From: Lineus longissimus
Lineage: Eukaryota; Nemertea; Pilidiophora; Heteronemertea; Lineidae
Direction: 5' to 3'
NCBI RefSeq assembly: GCF_910592395.1
Contig: NC_088323.1
Coordinates: 10,773,501-10,837,500, forward strand
Length of the DNA stretch: 64,000 nt
The notes under the pieces are model-generated. The model saw only the letters and a program-made list of their open reading frames with translations, had not been told where the DNA came from and ran no database searches. Position numbers and translations under genes: made by a program. Within the stretch, counting starts at the first letter, position 1; the number at the start of each line of letters is the position of its first letter. This document shows, piece by piece, positions 10,602-22,268 of this stretch.

Positions 10602-12461
10602 TCAGCTGAGCGCCAGGCCCTTGGGCCTCTTGTTGGCATCTTCGTTGTCGTGAACAAATTTGATGAATATTGAGCGTTTCTTGCCATTGCGGCCGACAAT
10701 CTCCTTCAGAGTACCCATTTTGTCCCTTGTAAGATCTTCAAGAATGCCCAAAAAAGAGAATGACGACGAACACATTATACATGGTACATTTTAAATTTTG
10801 AAAAAAAAGATATTGAACACTTCATTATTTTAGTTAGCCTTACTCATCAATGATAGTTTGCGTACCAATCTTGTTCAATTTCTTTCCAATTTGTTTAGGA
10901 GTAATTATTGGCCCCGAGCCGCTGACAACTGCCCTGCAGATTCGATGTCTTAGTGTTACTATATTTGGAATAGCAATTGTCGCTTCCCCAACAGAGGTCT
11001 GTGCAGCCTGAAAAAAACATGTTATTTTGTTTAAAATAGGAATATATATATATAGGGCCTATTTACGAACTAGCGTTTTAGTGCCCATGGAATATCCCCC
11101 GTTGCTAAGGGCGTTACGCTTACTTGTGACGTCAAACAGAAGCCGACCTATCTAAACAGAGGTTATGTTGCCATGCGACGTGCTAGCAATGAATGACGTC
11201 ACAGGTGGAATGAGGAGATGACGTTGACACTATCCGAGGACATAGGTCATAGGTCAGCACATGGAGATTGCCCGCAATCCTGAGAACGGGCAATGCGTCC
11301 TTGGACCAACACAGATTTTCTGTGCAGGAAGCTGCATCACCCGCACCATCATGACTTGATGGAGGTTGTTCTATATGTTCTGAAGAAAAGATTATTTCAA
11401 ATTATAAAATTTTTATTGCATAATGGAGTTGCCGCAATGCTTGTAGTTAGGCTAGTTAAGAAGCAGAAAAAGGAAGTGTCCAACCTACCCAATTTTCACC
11501 TTGGCTGCTGTTCCATCTTGCAATATAGTCGATGAATTCGTCAGCGTAGGCATGGTACATCTTTTTAGCGTCCTCGGACAGGATGTAGTTTGTGGTTGTG
11601 TTTCTGTGGGCCATTTCAATATCATTGAAAACCGGAGTGAAGTTCTTGAGGGTCTCATGTTCTAGGGCCTCCATATTGGCTAGTTGCATGACGGTCTTGT
11701 AGAGCTGTGGCTTGTTAATAAAGAAGAGTAGTTTGTCCAAGAAACTGTCCTCCATGTTTACCATGGAGCAGAGCTCATTTAGGAATGGTGCCGGTTGTTC
11801 GAAGCAGCACATGGACATACTGGTGTTTCCGAATGTCCGTTCTCCTGTGGCTAATATGGTTTTGTCCCCAACACCACCCCAAAGCTTGCACAACATAGCA
11901 CGCTCGGCCTCTCCTTTGCTTTGTTTGAGGTTAATAGCTGATATGAGTCGCATGCCCTCGTCTGAGGTATGGATGCCGTAACCGTTGTTCTCTTGTATTC
12001 CTGTGCTTGTGTAGTTCTCGATGTGAATTGTCTGCCCTTGATTATGCTTCTGGTACTCATCCATCACTGGTGTGATGATGCGCCCATACACGTTAGATTT
12101 GCCACTCATCGGGCGCGCTGATGGACACCGAGAAGAGGTTTAAAGGGGAGCAGTACATACCGCTTGTAGTAGATGATACTCTTGTCGACGGTCCACAGAG
12201 GGTACTCGTTAAGGAAAGTACCGATGGCATAATAAGATCCAACGTGCAGTTGGTTGCCTTCGAAAAAGTTGTGATCCAGTTGTACGTTTTCTCTGGCAGA
12301 ATCTCGCTCCATGGTATGGCAACTTCGCTTGCCTGGCAGTAAACTCTGTCAACATCGCTACTCTTTAGTCTTGACCTCTTATTCATTTTGGAAACAGGAA
12401 AAGTATGAAGGCCGAAGAAGATACTGATGCTGAGACTGTGCGCGCTGCGAGTGTGATTCAA
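10602..12461 (-). pseudogene. DUF3987-like multi-exon gene with one frameshift
   Basis: The minus-strand frame from about 12380 reads IPWSEILPEKTYNWITTFSK, then a CGPSTRV word and SPLNLF. It leads into a P-loop (SGKS near 12105), but a one-base excess in a C run near 12112-12116 shifts the frame there. The next frame continues with YGIHTSDEGMRLISAI and CKLWGGVGDK, matching DUF3987 ATPase-like proteins as I remember them. Exons whose phases agree: first large exon ending at 11500 (donor G|GTGAAA); an exon starting at 11379 after TTTTCTTCAG with LPVLRIAGNLHVLTYDL; 11007-10844 (acceptor TTTTTTCAG, donor A|GTAAGG); and 10725 to the stop at 10602-10604. The donor of the second exon is not resolved. 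Whether it is a host gene or transposon cargo is unknown. Confidence 0.5.
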
Positions 12462-12947
12462 AGTGACTGTCTTTTTGACGTCACTGTGAAACAGTTTGGG
12501 CTGCTGCGACAGTGATGATGTAACATTCGCGGTGACGTTAGCAGACGCGATACTGATTTGGCGGGCTCCGCAGTGTTACCAATGGTTACCGCGTATGCCA
12601 CTCGGCGTTGAATTGTATTTGCAACGTTTGGCTGGTAAGATCTTATTTTTCCACAAAGTAGAAGACGGGGGACAAGTTAAGACGCGTATCAAATATATGT
12701 AAAGCGTTATATTTGTAATGAAATGCACATAGATATTTTACACTAAACTTGTAAAAACATGCAACATCAAAGAGCATTGACAGTTACAAGAGTTTTCCGA
12801 GGATATTTAACATATACGATAATTGTGAAGCACGTAGCATATAAGCGTGCCTAACAAGCAAATGTTTGTAAGCGATGAAGTCCAATGGATAACTTTACTG
12901 CGTGTCGTCGTGATTAGTACAGGACATCCCATTCGTCTGGACGATGG
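12462..12947. other. Spacer between the Merlin and DUF3987-like genes
   Basis: No coding signal. The part 12540-12900 shows weak ordered similarity to 8400-8760, so it may be Merlin 3' sequence shared by two copies. Confidence 0.4.
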
Positions 12948-13728
12948 CTAGACTTGATGGCACCCAGCATTGCTACGAACAGATCCTGCTCTTGTCTTTA
13001 CCATCCTCCGCCACAGGTACGTGCCAAGGTACCCCTCCATGAAGGCTTTCTTGGTTCCATATCGGGGGAGGCTGCGTTTGGCATACAACCATGCACCCTC
13101 GATTGTGTTGGCGTGTGCTCCTGTCTCCGGGTCTTTGAAGTTTACGCTGTGATTGACCTTTAGATGCTGGTAACCCTCGTCATCTAGGCAGTCGTATGCC
13201 TTCCAGTAATCACTAATGATGGTGGTACCAGGCAGAATCCATTCCTTGATAATCGGTATCAATGTTAAGATATCACGTTTTTCAACAGGAACCATGAAGA
13301 TATTACCCGATTCTCTTTCTATTCCTCCAAAAACCCATTGTCCTTCCACGTGGTGACCGCGATGGTATTTTCTTTTTCCGAATTTCGATCGTTGATTTCG
13401 ACAGTCTTCCCGGGGCCGCCAAGCATACCGCTGCTGTTGAGTGCAAAGTGAGTTGTTACCTCTCGACAGAAATTGCACCAGTCGACGATCGTCCTGTCGT
13501 AAAGGCCAGTCTCATTGCGCATCAGTTGTTCGTCCAGCCATGCGCAAAGCCGTTTGTTAAGTGCAGAACCTCCGCTAGGTTTAGGTTAGACCCGACAAAC
13601 CAACTTCCTTTCTTTATGGACAGGCTCCTGTCATGTTTGGGAACTCCAGCCATTGTCCGACGACATCTCCACAGCAGCATGTGTGAAGACGATTTCTTGG
13701 CCCGGTCCAGCTGCAGCGTCATTCTCAT
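12948..13728 (-). pseudogene. Merlin (IS1016-like) DDE transposase, frameshifted
   Basis: Three overlapping minus frames make one protein: 13728-13522 (KKSSSHMLLWRCRR helix-turn region), 13522-13319 (LYDRTIVDWCNFCREV, GGPGKTVEI) and 13478-12948 (SKFGKRKYHRGHHVEGQWVF, TTIISDYWKAYD, NHSVNFKDPETGAHANTIEG). This order and these motifs are characteristic of the ISXO2-like/Merlin transposase. Catalytic Asp candidates lie in the ISDYW word, with the acidic residue in NTIEG. The first catalytic Asp region reads VEIND right at a frameshift. At least two indels (near 13525 and 13395) inactivate it. No terminal inverted repeats were identified. Confidence 0.8.
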
Positions 13729-13999
13729 GTTACAGGTTACATGTTACAGGTTACACCATTTTAGGGTTGTCTTCTTGTCCAGAATGATGGTTGAAAGGAG
13801 TTGTCCATGGGTAATGATATCGGTGGATGATCTAGATGACTGATAGCTGGGTTCCCATGGAATTACCGTGTCTGACGAAAGGATATTATCGATACTTTTT
13901 GAGAAATGTTCGGAGGCCATACTAATATGTTGTTGAGTTGTTGAATGATGGAGGTTTTGAATCAAAATGACGTAATTCCGTCGGTGACCAGAAGATGCT

Positions 14000-14235
14000 G
14001 GTGACGTAAAGCATATTTGATGTGAACGTGGATGTGATGGAACAATGTATCAATGATGTCAGTGACGGGAGGGAGGGCCGGTGGGCCGGTGGTGACATGA
14101 GCCATAAAAAAAAACCGCGTAAAAGCATCCTTGACGTGAACGTAGATGTGACGAAATAATGTGTCACTGACGGCATGGAGGGAGGGCCGGTGGGCCGGTG
14201 GGCTGGTGGTACAAGAGCAATAAAAAAAAGAAACC
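14000..14235. repeat. Two-copy tandem duplication of about 118 bp ending in A-runs
   Basis: Both copies carry GTGAACGT(A/G)GATGTGA, then a GGGAGGGCCGGTGGGCCGGTG word and a run of eight or more A (near 14107 and 14223). The copies are diverged by several substitutions. Confidence 0.75.
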
Positions 14236-14324
14236 AAATACTTATTTTTGTTCATACACCTGGAACTATGTTTTCAATGTGGGGGATATTCAAGTCAGGC
14301 CAACTTCGCTCGAATTGTTTGAAA

Positions 14325-14835
14325 ATTCACTCTTTTTCTGAGTGGGCCAGTAACCATTCCAAAAAGAGTGAAATTCACTCTTTAGAAGGAGTGAAACATA
14401 ATCACTCTTTTAAGAGTGAACTTTTTCACTCAATAGGAGTAAAAAAAAACCACTCTTTTAGAGGAGTGAACATGACTCTTTTCAGAGTGAATATCACTCC
14501 ATTAGACGACAATATCTTTGCACTCTCTTGGAGTGAGTTTTCACTCTACATCTAGTGAGTTTCCACTCTATAATATGACCACTTTTTTCACTCTCTTGGA
14601 GTGAGTTTTCACTCAATATCTAGTGTGTTACAACTCCATAAGATGTCCACTTTTTCACTCTCCTGGAGTGAGTTTTCACTCAATATCTAGTGCGTTTCCT
14701 CTCCATAAGATGTCCATTATTTTCACTCTCTTGTAGTGATTTTTCACTCCATATCTAGTGGGTTTCCACTCAAAAGGACAACCTCATTCCTAGCTCTGTT
14801 GGAGTTGCTTTTTACGCCATGTCTAGTCAGTTTGC
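14325..14835. repeat. Array of CACTC/GAGTG palindromes grading into about 67-bp tandem units
   Basis: From 14325 to about 14515, short inverted pairs such as CACTCTTTTAAGAGTGA and ACTCTTTTCAGAGTGA follow one another. From about 14517 the pattern becomes five tandem units of about 67 bp with CACTCTCTTGGAGTGAG, TTTTCACTC, ATCTAGTG and CATAAGATGTCCA. They decay progressively towards 14835. No transposase and no clear outer termini are seen. Confidence 0.8.
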
Positions 14836-15636
14836 ACTCCATAATTCTATCCTGAATGGTCTTGTATTTAATCCACATGAAAACAATGTGACTCATACAA
14901 TTCTTGAACTAAAAAAACACAAACACCAGGCAGAAGCAAACAACTCGGAAAACACAAGAACAATGAGCAGTTATGTACAAAATAAAGCAATTTTTCATTG
15001 GAGAATCATTTTGGCTGTCAAATCATTTGGAGATCTACATTAAGCATTGAGAAAGGTCCTCACATGCCAATCAATCCATGGAAAAGTACATGTCTTCAGA
15101 TATAGGTAAACATGGTATTCACAAATTCACATCATATAGGAGGTTCTATTTAGTTAAAAAAGTTCAAAAATTTGACTGACTCACCATCTAATTTCATAAC
15201 TGACTGACCATGCAAACGAAGTACAAATACCAAATAATACACATTTCATATAATTGAGTTCCCTTCAAAAAATTGAATTGCCTTCAAATACAGCTAGATT
15301 TTGCAAGAAATGCATATCATGCACAATTGCCTGGATATGTAATAATAATAATTCATCAAATACCCAAATGATACATATTCATCACGAACGAATCCTTCTA
15401 AAACAAATAAAAATATGGTACCTTCTTCCGGCATCTTACAAAGAAATTTCACGCAAATGTCAATGCAGAATTATCACAAAATTTTCACAGTGTTTGCCAA
15501 AAGAAATTTACAACTTGTTTCCACATGAAAAGTTATGCTGTATGACTGTACTCAGTGTTTAACAATGTACAAAGAAATAAATGGGATCATTCAAACGATA
15601 GCCTGTACAAACAATGCACAAAACGACCAATATTCT
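14836..15636. other. No gene recognised
   Basis: AT-rich sequence with only short frames and no motifs. It ends at the TTAA target of the piggyBac element. Confidence 0.5.
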
Positions 15637-16161
15637 TTAACTCTTTGGCTACGTAATACTTTTTCATGATTAGGTCACGCCCAGACGGAATACTTTTTAC
15701 GGAAATTACCGAAATATTAGGTATTAGAAAAAACCCTCTGTTATCGATAGAAATCTAGTAAAGTATATAAACCTATAAATGTTCTGAATCCTTGGAACCT
15801 ATCCCATCTATTTATGCAATGATTTGGGTTCTAATATGCAGTAGGTAGATGTTCCAAGGCTTTGAACTTTGAAAACACTCTGAAAATTGAAAAACGCTAT
15901 TTTGTAACATCTATTTATAACTTTTATAACTGCAAATATGACAAAAAGTTGAACTCACCATTCTCAACTGTGTGTTTCTGATCTGTTTTCCATATCATAA
16001 GTGAATAAAGTGCATATCCTAACTCAAGAAGTGTCATAGTCCTTATAGCTTGACCACTGTTCTTGTCTCAGTCCAAGGTTTTCGAATGACGGGTAATCCA
16101 AAAAGTGAAAACAGAACTAAACAACATCTTATTTACAAATACCAGTCAGAAAATCACATGT

Positions 16162-16173
16162 GTAATAATAATG

Positions 16174-16235
<62 letters not shown>
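16162..16235. repeat. TAA/TTA trinucleotide run at the LINE 3' end
   Basis: Almost pure TAA units on the plus strand, with one ATGATAA interruption near 16171. It directly follows the LINE 3' UTR on the minus strand, so it is read as the retrotransposition tail. Confidence 0.9.
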
Positions 16236-16876
16236 TTATTTACCTCCTTTGAAGAAGAAAACAACACAAGAAAACAATACAAACTATTGATACAAAGACC
16301 GGATAAGACATTATATACAGCTAAACTTACTAATAACATACAGCCGTTTCAAACACGTTTCATACGCCCAGCAGTAAACACGGCAATAGTATATATATGG
16401 ATTAAAATGATTTCAATAAGAGATTTGCCAGTTGCTTTTCCCTGGAAGTGCAGTGATTAAAATTCTCTGAGTGTAGTAGGGCCCTCAAGCTATCTACAAC
16501 ACCGTCCGCAGGGACGCTCACTTTCTGTAGTTGTAGGGCAGTTTTATTAAAAGCCAGGGCTGTGTGTGTCGGGGAGAAACCCCCTCTAATAATACTGCTA
16601 ATCAGCATGCTGGGGCTAAAACTGCTGGTTGTTATGTAACGATTAAGGAACACCATATTCAAATTCCTAATCAAATTTAAAAATGCGATCATATAAAAGG
16701 ACCTTTTGCTTGTTGATAAAATCAGACACTTTGCCAATATTTAGGGCTGAAAGTAACTTAGAGTGTCGGCACCTCTTAGAAAAACCAAAAATATGTTTGA
16801 TATTATCACTTTGGCACTTTTCTAGTAAACGGATATCTTTAGCACTAAGGTTTTGACAATTCATACCAAAGGTAAG

Positions 16877-17708
16877 TGTGGCGGCCACGCCAAATCGTAT
16901 CGTAGATCGAAAGAATTCAATTAACTGCTTTGTTTGGCGTCGCCTCAAATCCTTTATTCATAATTGTCCACAGAGCTTGTAAAGACTGTAAAAAGAATAC
17001 AGTGTCCTAAGTAAACCATCAAAATATCCATATTGGCTATTACAATTATCATATACCTCATTCTACAGTTACAGCAGATCAGGGCGCAGTGAAACTTTAG
17101 GGTAAATCGGTATAATACACAATGTTCCCGAATGCTAAGTTCAAAGGTTGTCCAAGTCAACCCAGTTTACGGAAATCAGCAATAAAGATAATCTCAATTC
17201 GTGGTCTTACAGAGTTGTTCATTACAGTTACTTTCTAGTCACGAAACTCCTCTATTTAGACGTAAACATCATTCTAAAACAGCGCTGCATTATCATTTCC
17301 TGGTTTACATCTGGGCAGCATGGACAGTGGCGCCGTCATGGCCGGACCGGCCATTTACAAACTAGCTGCAGAGTCCTGACTGCGTGTTGAATCACTTCGT
17401 TTTGAAACTAAATAAGGCAATATTCAGGCCTCGTTATTTATCAAATAAGCATTCTGCACGATCTATACATATTCTATCATAATTACCTCTGTTGCTACAG
17501 ACCACTGCCTGTTAGACAGCCCGAAACACACGAAAAACAAAGAGGAGGCGAACCTCACGAAGTTCTCTCACAACTTAGAAAATGGCAAAAGCATGGACCA
17601 GCCTTGTTTTGAACCCACGCTAGCAAATTCGGACGGGAAAAACACAAGATTTGGCGGCAAATTTAAACACCACTAAAAATGAGATTTTAATTACTTACGG
17701 CTTTCACA
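16877..17708. mobile_element. Probable solo LTR (832 bp, TG...CA) inside the LINE
   Basis: The segment starts TGTGGCGGCC and ends GCTTTCACA, and is flanked by direct GTAAG copies (16872-16876 and 17709-17713). Dropping it and one GTAAG makes the LINE RT frame continuous across the junction. TG...CA ends with a 5-bp duplication and no internal gene fit an LTR left by recombination. The family is not assigned. Confidence 0.65.
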
Positions 17709-20349
17709 GTAAGGTTAGGACGTACAGCAGACTTCCACAGGTAAGTTTTCACATCAGTATCGAGACCAGGGTAAGACAGCCCAGCATTCATAAGACCAAA
17801 CGCCCTACGCCTCGCAGAGGAAATTTTATGTTCAACAAGACTCATTGACTTCAGATCGTTCCTCATTAACACCCCGAGAACATTGACTTCCACAGAATTT
17901 TCAATGACAACATTTCCTAGAGACCATTTAGGGCTTTTCGAAAAGGGGCAAGTGCCAAAGATAGTGCAGCGGGATTTACAAAAGCCAAAAACAAATCGCC
18001 ACTTCTTAGCGTACTGCTCACATATATTAATTAAACCTTGAAGTCCAGGCACAGTGGCTGCTAAGAGGTTAACATCATCGGCATATGCAGTTATTGAACA
18101 AGAATTCACATATTCTGAGACCATAGCTAGACTGGGATAGAGAGCATAGTAAATCATCAATAAAAATAGTAAACATGACAGGAGAGAGGATGCTCCCCTG
18201 TCATATACCTCTCGTTATCATAAAGTGATCGCTAAGCGTACCTTTCCACTTGACGTGTGCCTTTAGGTGTGCGTACCACTCGTACAGTAAAAGCCACTTT
18301 TCGAACCCAATACGAGGTAAAAGCTTAAAAAAGAGCCCGTCGTGCCATACCCGGTCAAAACATTTGGACGCGTCTAGACTGCACAAATACACCGAACTAC
18401 TCTTGGAGTTAAAATAAGAAATTGTATCATTGGCGAAGGAGCAGGCTTGGTCGATCCCAAGGCCTTCTCTAAAGTCAAATTGGGTGTTACCCTTTAAAGT
18501 ACCCAGGGGCAGAAGCATTAGCTCGAGTAACTTAGAATACACAGTACAAAGCGTGATCGGTCGGTAATTAACAGGGTCATTATGATCTGCTGATGTTTTT
18601 TTCAAAACCGGTATAATGGTGCCAACTGCCATGTCATCCCTGACCACATGCCAACTCATCATGACAGTGAAGATATTACTCAAAACACGGCATAATTCAT
18701 CACACAATCCATACCTAAGATGCTCCGCCATAATGTTATCTATGCCGGGCGCCTTGCTACACTTCAATTTTGGGATTTCACCCCAGATATCAGCGGGGGA
18801 GACGTCACATTTAGTAAAGTTGTTGCAATTTTCCCTAAATACTTTTTTCACAAAGTTGCCAATTTCATGCTGATCATCATCAAGGTTATTATCATCCTGC
18901 ATAGTGTCACTAAAACATTTCTTGAAGCTTTCCTCTGACAGTTTAGAGTCGGAATCGGAGCCCTTTTTCTTCAGGGCCTTCCAAAACGCGGAGCTATTGT
19001 TCAGACGGAAAAGTTTATTCAGATTACTAACAGGTTGAGAAACAGTATAATGCACCAGCTTCCGGGTTTCCTGACGGAATCGCCTTTTGGTAAATTTCCA
19101 ACATTCAAAGACAGCCCCTGACCGGGGTCTACCATTTTCAACCCACATATCACATATGCCACCAAAACTTCTTTACATCACTTAACCGACTCAATTCATT
19201 ACACCAATACGACTTAGGCTCAAACACTTTCTTAAAGAAACTTCTTTTAGGCGCAAAAGAGTGAAGAACTGTATTAAGGTATGAGAACCGATCATTAACA
19301 TATGCTTGGGCCTCAGCACGGTGTACGAAATTTTCGGCCTGCCTCAGCGTGAAGGTGTTAAGATTAGAACCAACATCCGCACAATATGCTGCACAGCGAA
19401 CACGATTGGCCCATTCGTAGGAAGGAGACACGCGGGCATCTCTCACATCAGGGCTACTAGTACAAGGTGACAGCGATGACATACTTATCTTAAGGGTTGT
19501 TCTGATAGGAAGGTGGTCACTCAAATAAGTGTCATCGAGACTAATAATCCTGCAGTCTTAATATGTTACCTGCAGTCGCGCTGGACATCATAACATGATC
19601 AATCCAACAGTTACGCTTAATACAGAAAAACGTGTAGTCAACCGGCTGCTGAAACAGGAAGTCAGCAACAATTAGGTCATTTGAGGTTAAGAAGTCATAC
19701 AGAGCCTTAGAGAGTGGCGAGTAACCTTTATCTTTATACCAGAATATCCCAATCTTCTCCTCCCTCGGTAGCTGTGCGTTAAAATCACCACAGAGCAGGA
19801 CCGGGGTACCATGATGATCTATACAACTTTGCAGGTGATCTAGACATTCTATAAATTCTTCAAGACAGTTACTCTCAGCACTACTCGAATTGTATGGCAT
19901 GTAAACATTCAAGATAACCTGGCGCACTGCACCACTATTGTCAGTCACAGTTACACCAATAAGCCAATCGCAATCCATTTCAATAGAATGAAAATTCAGT
20001 TCTGCGTGACGCTTGCAAATAATTGCGACTCCCCCAATGGGGCGGCCCGAATACTCTGGATCTAAGTCAGACATTGCAGACTTTGTGAAAAATTAGTATG
20101 TACCTATGTCGAGGTTTGGGTTTGCACCAGCAAGTATCATAGGAAGGCTTTGCAGTTCGTGTGGTCTTAGCCACGTTTCCGTGAGACATAAAACGTCACA
20201 GTCGCCTAACCTACGTGCGACATGAAAGGCATTCGATTTCAAGCTATGACAGTTATACGTATCACTAAGCAACATAATACTATTGCCAAGGTTCTTACCA
20301 CTTTTGATTCGACCATTCGTAGCCGGGTTGGTTCCGGTCTGATTTTTGG

Positions 20350-20490
20350 TAGTACCAGACAGAGTCCCGGTGGTACCGGTCAGAGTCCCGATGGAACCGG
20401 TCAAAGTCCCGGTGGTACCGGTCAGAGTCTTGGTGGTACTGGTCAGAGTCCCGGTGGAACCGGTCAGAGTCCCGTTGGTCCCAGTACTGC
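20350..20490 (-). repeat. 21-bp coding minisatellite in LINE linker
   Basis: Seven units of about GTCCCGGTGGTACCGGTCAGA. On the minus strand they encode a Thr/Gly-rich heptapeptide repeat (TGTLTGT type) between ORF1 and the endonuclease domain. Each good unit contains the GGTACC palindrome. Confidence 0.9.
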
Positions 20491-20735
20491 TGTGTATTGT
20501 CCCAGTGTCTGCCGGGATTGGTGGCACTAGCGTTCCACCGCTTGTACGGACGCGAGTGTCCCTGTGCCGCGCGCCGACCTTGACCATACCTCGTCCTCTT
20601 GAATGATGGCTTAGTACTCTGCCCACTCGTGTGGTGCGTACTAAACTCGGACTGCACCTTCGCTGCACGGAGTTGTTTGCCCACACGAAAGGGCCGCACA
20701 ATTACACTAGATGGCCACATATGGGAGTCCATGAT

Positions 20736-21935
20736 TCAATCACACAATGACGTCGGAGTATCCAGGCGAAACGACTTATAGTGCGGTTTCGATGCCAACT
20801 GCACAACGGTAATTTCACTACTCCAGGGACCAAGAGAGTTGAGATACTCCCTGATATCATTAACAGAATAATTAGGATCAACACGACCGACATAAATGGG
20901 CTGGGTCTTCTGCACTGATGCAGAGCGGAGATCTAGAGGCCTTTTAACGATGTTCACAACACTCTGAAGCCTAGGTGCAGGTTGGGTGACAGCACCAGTG
21001 GCCTCACGTTTTGCGGACCTTGCTGCTTTCTTTTCACGCTTACGTAACTTCCGCACCTGGCTATGCGGTAGCTCAAAGACATCAGCATTATCCTCCCCCA
21101 GAATTTGGGCATCTCCGTTATCTGAGTCACTATCCGTAGAATTTGAGCTAGAGCTGGCAGCATCGTCAGCGACGGGGATGTACGTCGTGGCACCCCCATC
21201 GCTGGATGTTGGTGGGTCTGTGCGATCAGCCTGATTGGATAGAATAGCGTTGTCTATAGGCAGCGCACCAGTCTTACTTCTTGAATCCCGTAACTCAGCT
21301 TTCAGTTCCATGTTCTCAGATTTCAGCTTACTAACGTCATGTTCCAATGCGCATAACCTCTTCTGCAAATCGAGAACAGTTTGCAGAATTTCCCGCATCT
21401 CTGCCTCGTTCTCAATGTCACCTTGGGTTGTGGCAACTGAATTGTCCAGAGGGTCACCACTTTTTTTAAATATCTTTTCAAAATCTTTTGCTTCTATACC
21501 ATTTATAACACTGGAACCAAGATGCAGAATGTCCAAAATAATCTTATGCTTTGCCTGCCTACTAATAAGTTTTCTGTCCCGTAGGGCTGGAAACAACTCA
21601 TAACACCTTTCAGCCAGTTTTTTACGCACCTCTTGCAGGACAGGGCTATCGATATTCGCAAGAGTGACCTTAATATCACCCCACGCGTATTGGAAGATTC
21701 TGTCCGGTGAATCTATGAATAGCTGGCAGAAGTTTACATCTACAGCCGCGTTCGCAATGTCCACAAGAATATTCCCAGAGTCTTTGGTTTTGGCAGCTTC
21801 TTTAGTGCCCGTTGCATCCGGGAATCGCGCACAGTTACATTTTGTGCATAGAAATAGGTCCCCTTGCCTTAGCACAATCTCTGTGGGGGCCGGCGTGTGT
21901 GGACACGGCCCAGTGGGTAAGCCCGCACACTTCAT
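20736..21935 (-). CDS. LINE ORF1 (399 aa), gag-like RNA-binding protein
   Basis: The uninterrupted frame starts with MKCAGLPTGPCPHTP and a cluster CTKCNCARF that may bind zinc. An alpha-helical segment follows, then a leucine-zipper-like coiled coil (about residues 185-215: LQKRLCALEHDVSKLKSENM), an acidic/Ser-rich linker, a basic stretch (RKLRKREKKAARSAKREA) and a C-terminal RRM-like piece (IYVGRVDPNYSVNDIREYL). This order resembles ORF1 of CR1/L2-type LINEs, which coats the element RNA. It lies just upstream of ORF2 on the same strand. It is the only intact frame in this LINE. The C-terminus may be clipped, since the last residues after YKSFRLD look unrelated. Confidence 0.75.
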   Translation of the reverse strand: MKCAGLPTGPCPHTPAPTEIVLRQGDLFLCTKCNCARFPDATGTKEAAKTKDSGNILVDIANAAVDVNFCQLFIDSPDRIFQYAWGDIKVTLANIDSPVLQEVRKKLAERCYELFPALRDRKLISRQAKHKIILDILHLGSSVINGIEAKDFEKIFKKSGDPLDNSVATTQGDIENEAEMREILQTVLDLQKRLCALEHDVSKLKSENMELKAELRDSRSKTGALPIDNAILSNQADRTDPPTSSDGGATTYIPVADDAASSSSNSTDSDSDNGDAQILGEDNADVFELPHSQVRKLRKREKKAARSAKREATGAVTQPAPRLQSVVNIVKRPLDLRSASVQKTQPIYVGRVDPNYSVNDIREYLNSLGPWSSEITVVQLASKPHYKSFRLDTPTSLCD

Positions 21936-22268
21936 AGTCTATAACACCTGACGGGTCGAGCGTGACGAGTCCTCGAGTCCTCGAGAGGTTACGTAAGATG
22001 TCTGACCTTTACTATAGCGGCGTCGATGTACAGCTCGATGTACGAACACGGGCCTATAGAATCCTGCACACTGAAACTTCTTTGGATTTGTGCCACAGGA
22101 ATAAAACCTGTTCTATCACTACAGATATCGACAGAGTTTATAAAAGTTTATAAAAATTACTTTTCCTCCGGTTACTTGGTTGCAACGGTTCGCTGTGGGG
22201 AAAACGGGAATTTGAACGAATATTTCAGCAGAAATCTTTCCACCTTCTTTCCACCGGCATGCGCAGTA

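Larger units (their letters stand above)
16402..20701 (-). pseudogene. LINE ORF2: AP-like endonuclease and reverse transcriptase, multiply broken
   Basis: Pieces in order: 20701-20093 (CDVLCLTETWL start of the AP endonuclease; in-frame TAA at 20093); 20074-19541 (GGVAIICK, LLCGDFNAQL, WIDHVMM); 19524-19150 (SDHLPI catalytic end of the endonuclease); 19148-18201 (RT palm and fingers: KCSKAPGIDNIMAEHL, YRPITLCTVYSKLLE, LDASKCFDRVWHDGL); 18160-17709 (AYADDVNLL active site). After the solo LTR the frame resumes below 16876 (LTFGMNCQN, LEKCQSDNIKHIFGF), with the C-terminal extension to about 16402. Shifts occur near 19530, 19149 and 18180 besides the stop, so no functional protein is made. It would have nicked target DNA and copied LINE RNA. 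Confidence 0.85.
16162..21960 (-). mobile_element. CR1/Jockey-clade LINE, near full length but broken
   Basis: Reading on the minus strand: ORF1 (21935-20736), an endonuclease-RT ORF2 in pieces (20701 to about 16402), a short 3' UTR and a TTA microsatellite tail (16235-16162). The 5' border near 21960 is approximate, and I could not define a target-site duplication. The element interrupts the piggyBac 3' region and is itself split by a probable solo LTR. Confidence 0.75.

Noticed and set aside
16050-16460. Open frames of poly-Asn, poly-Ile and poly-Leu
   Set aside because: They are translations of the TAA microsatellite at the LINE tail.
18616-18938. Plus-strand frames of 72-85 residues
   Set aside because: Antisense to the LINE reverse transcriptase pieces.
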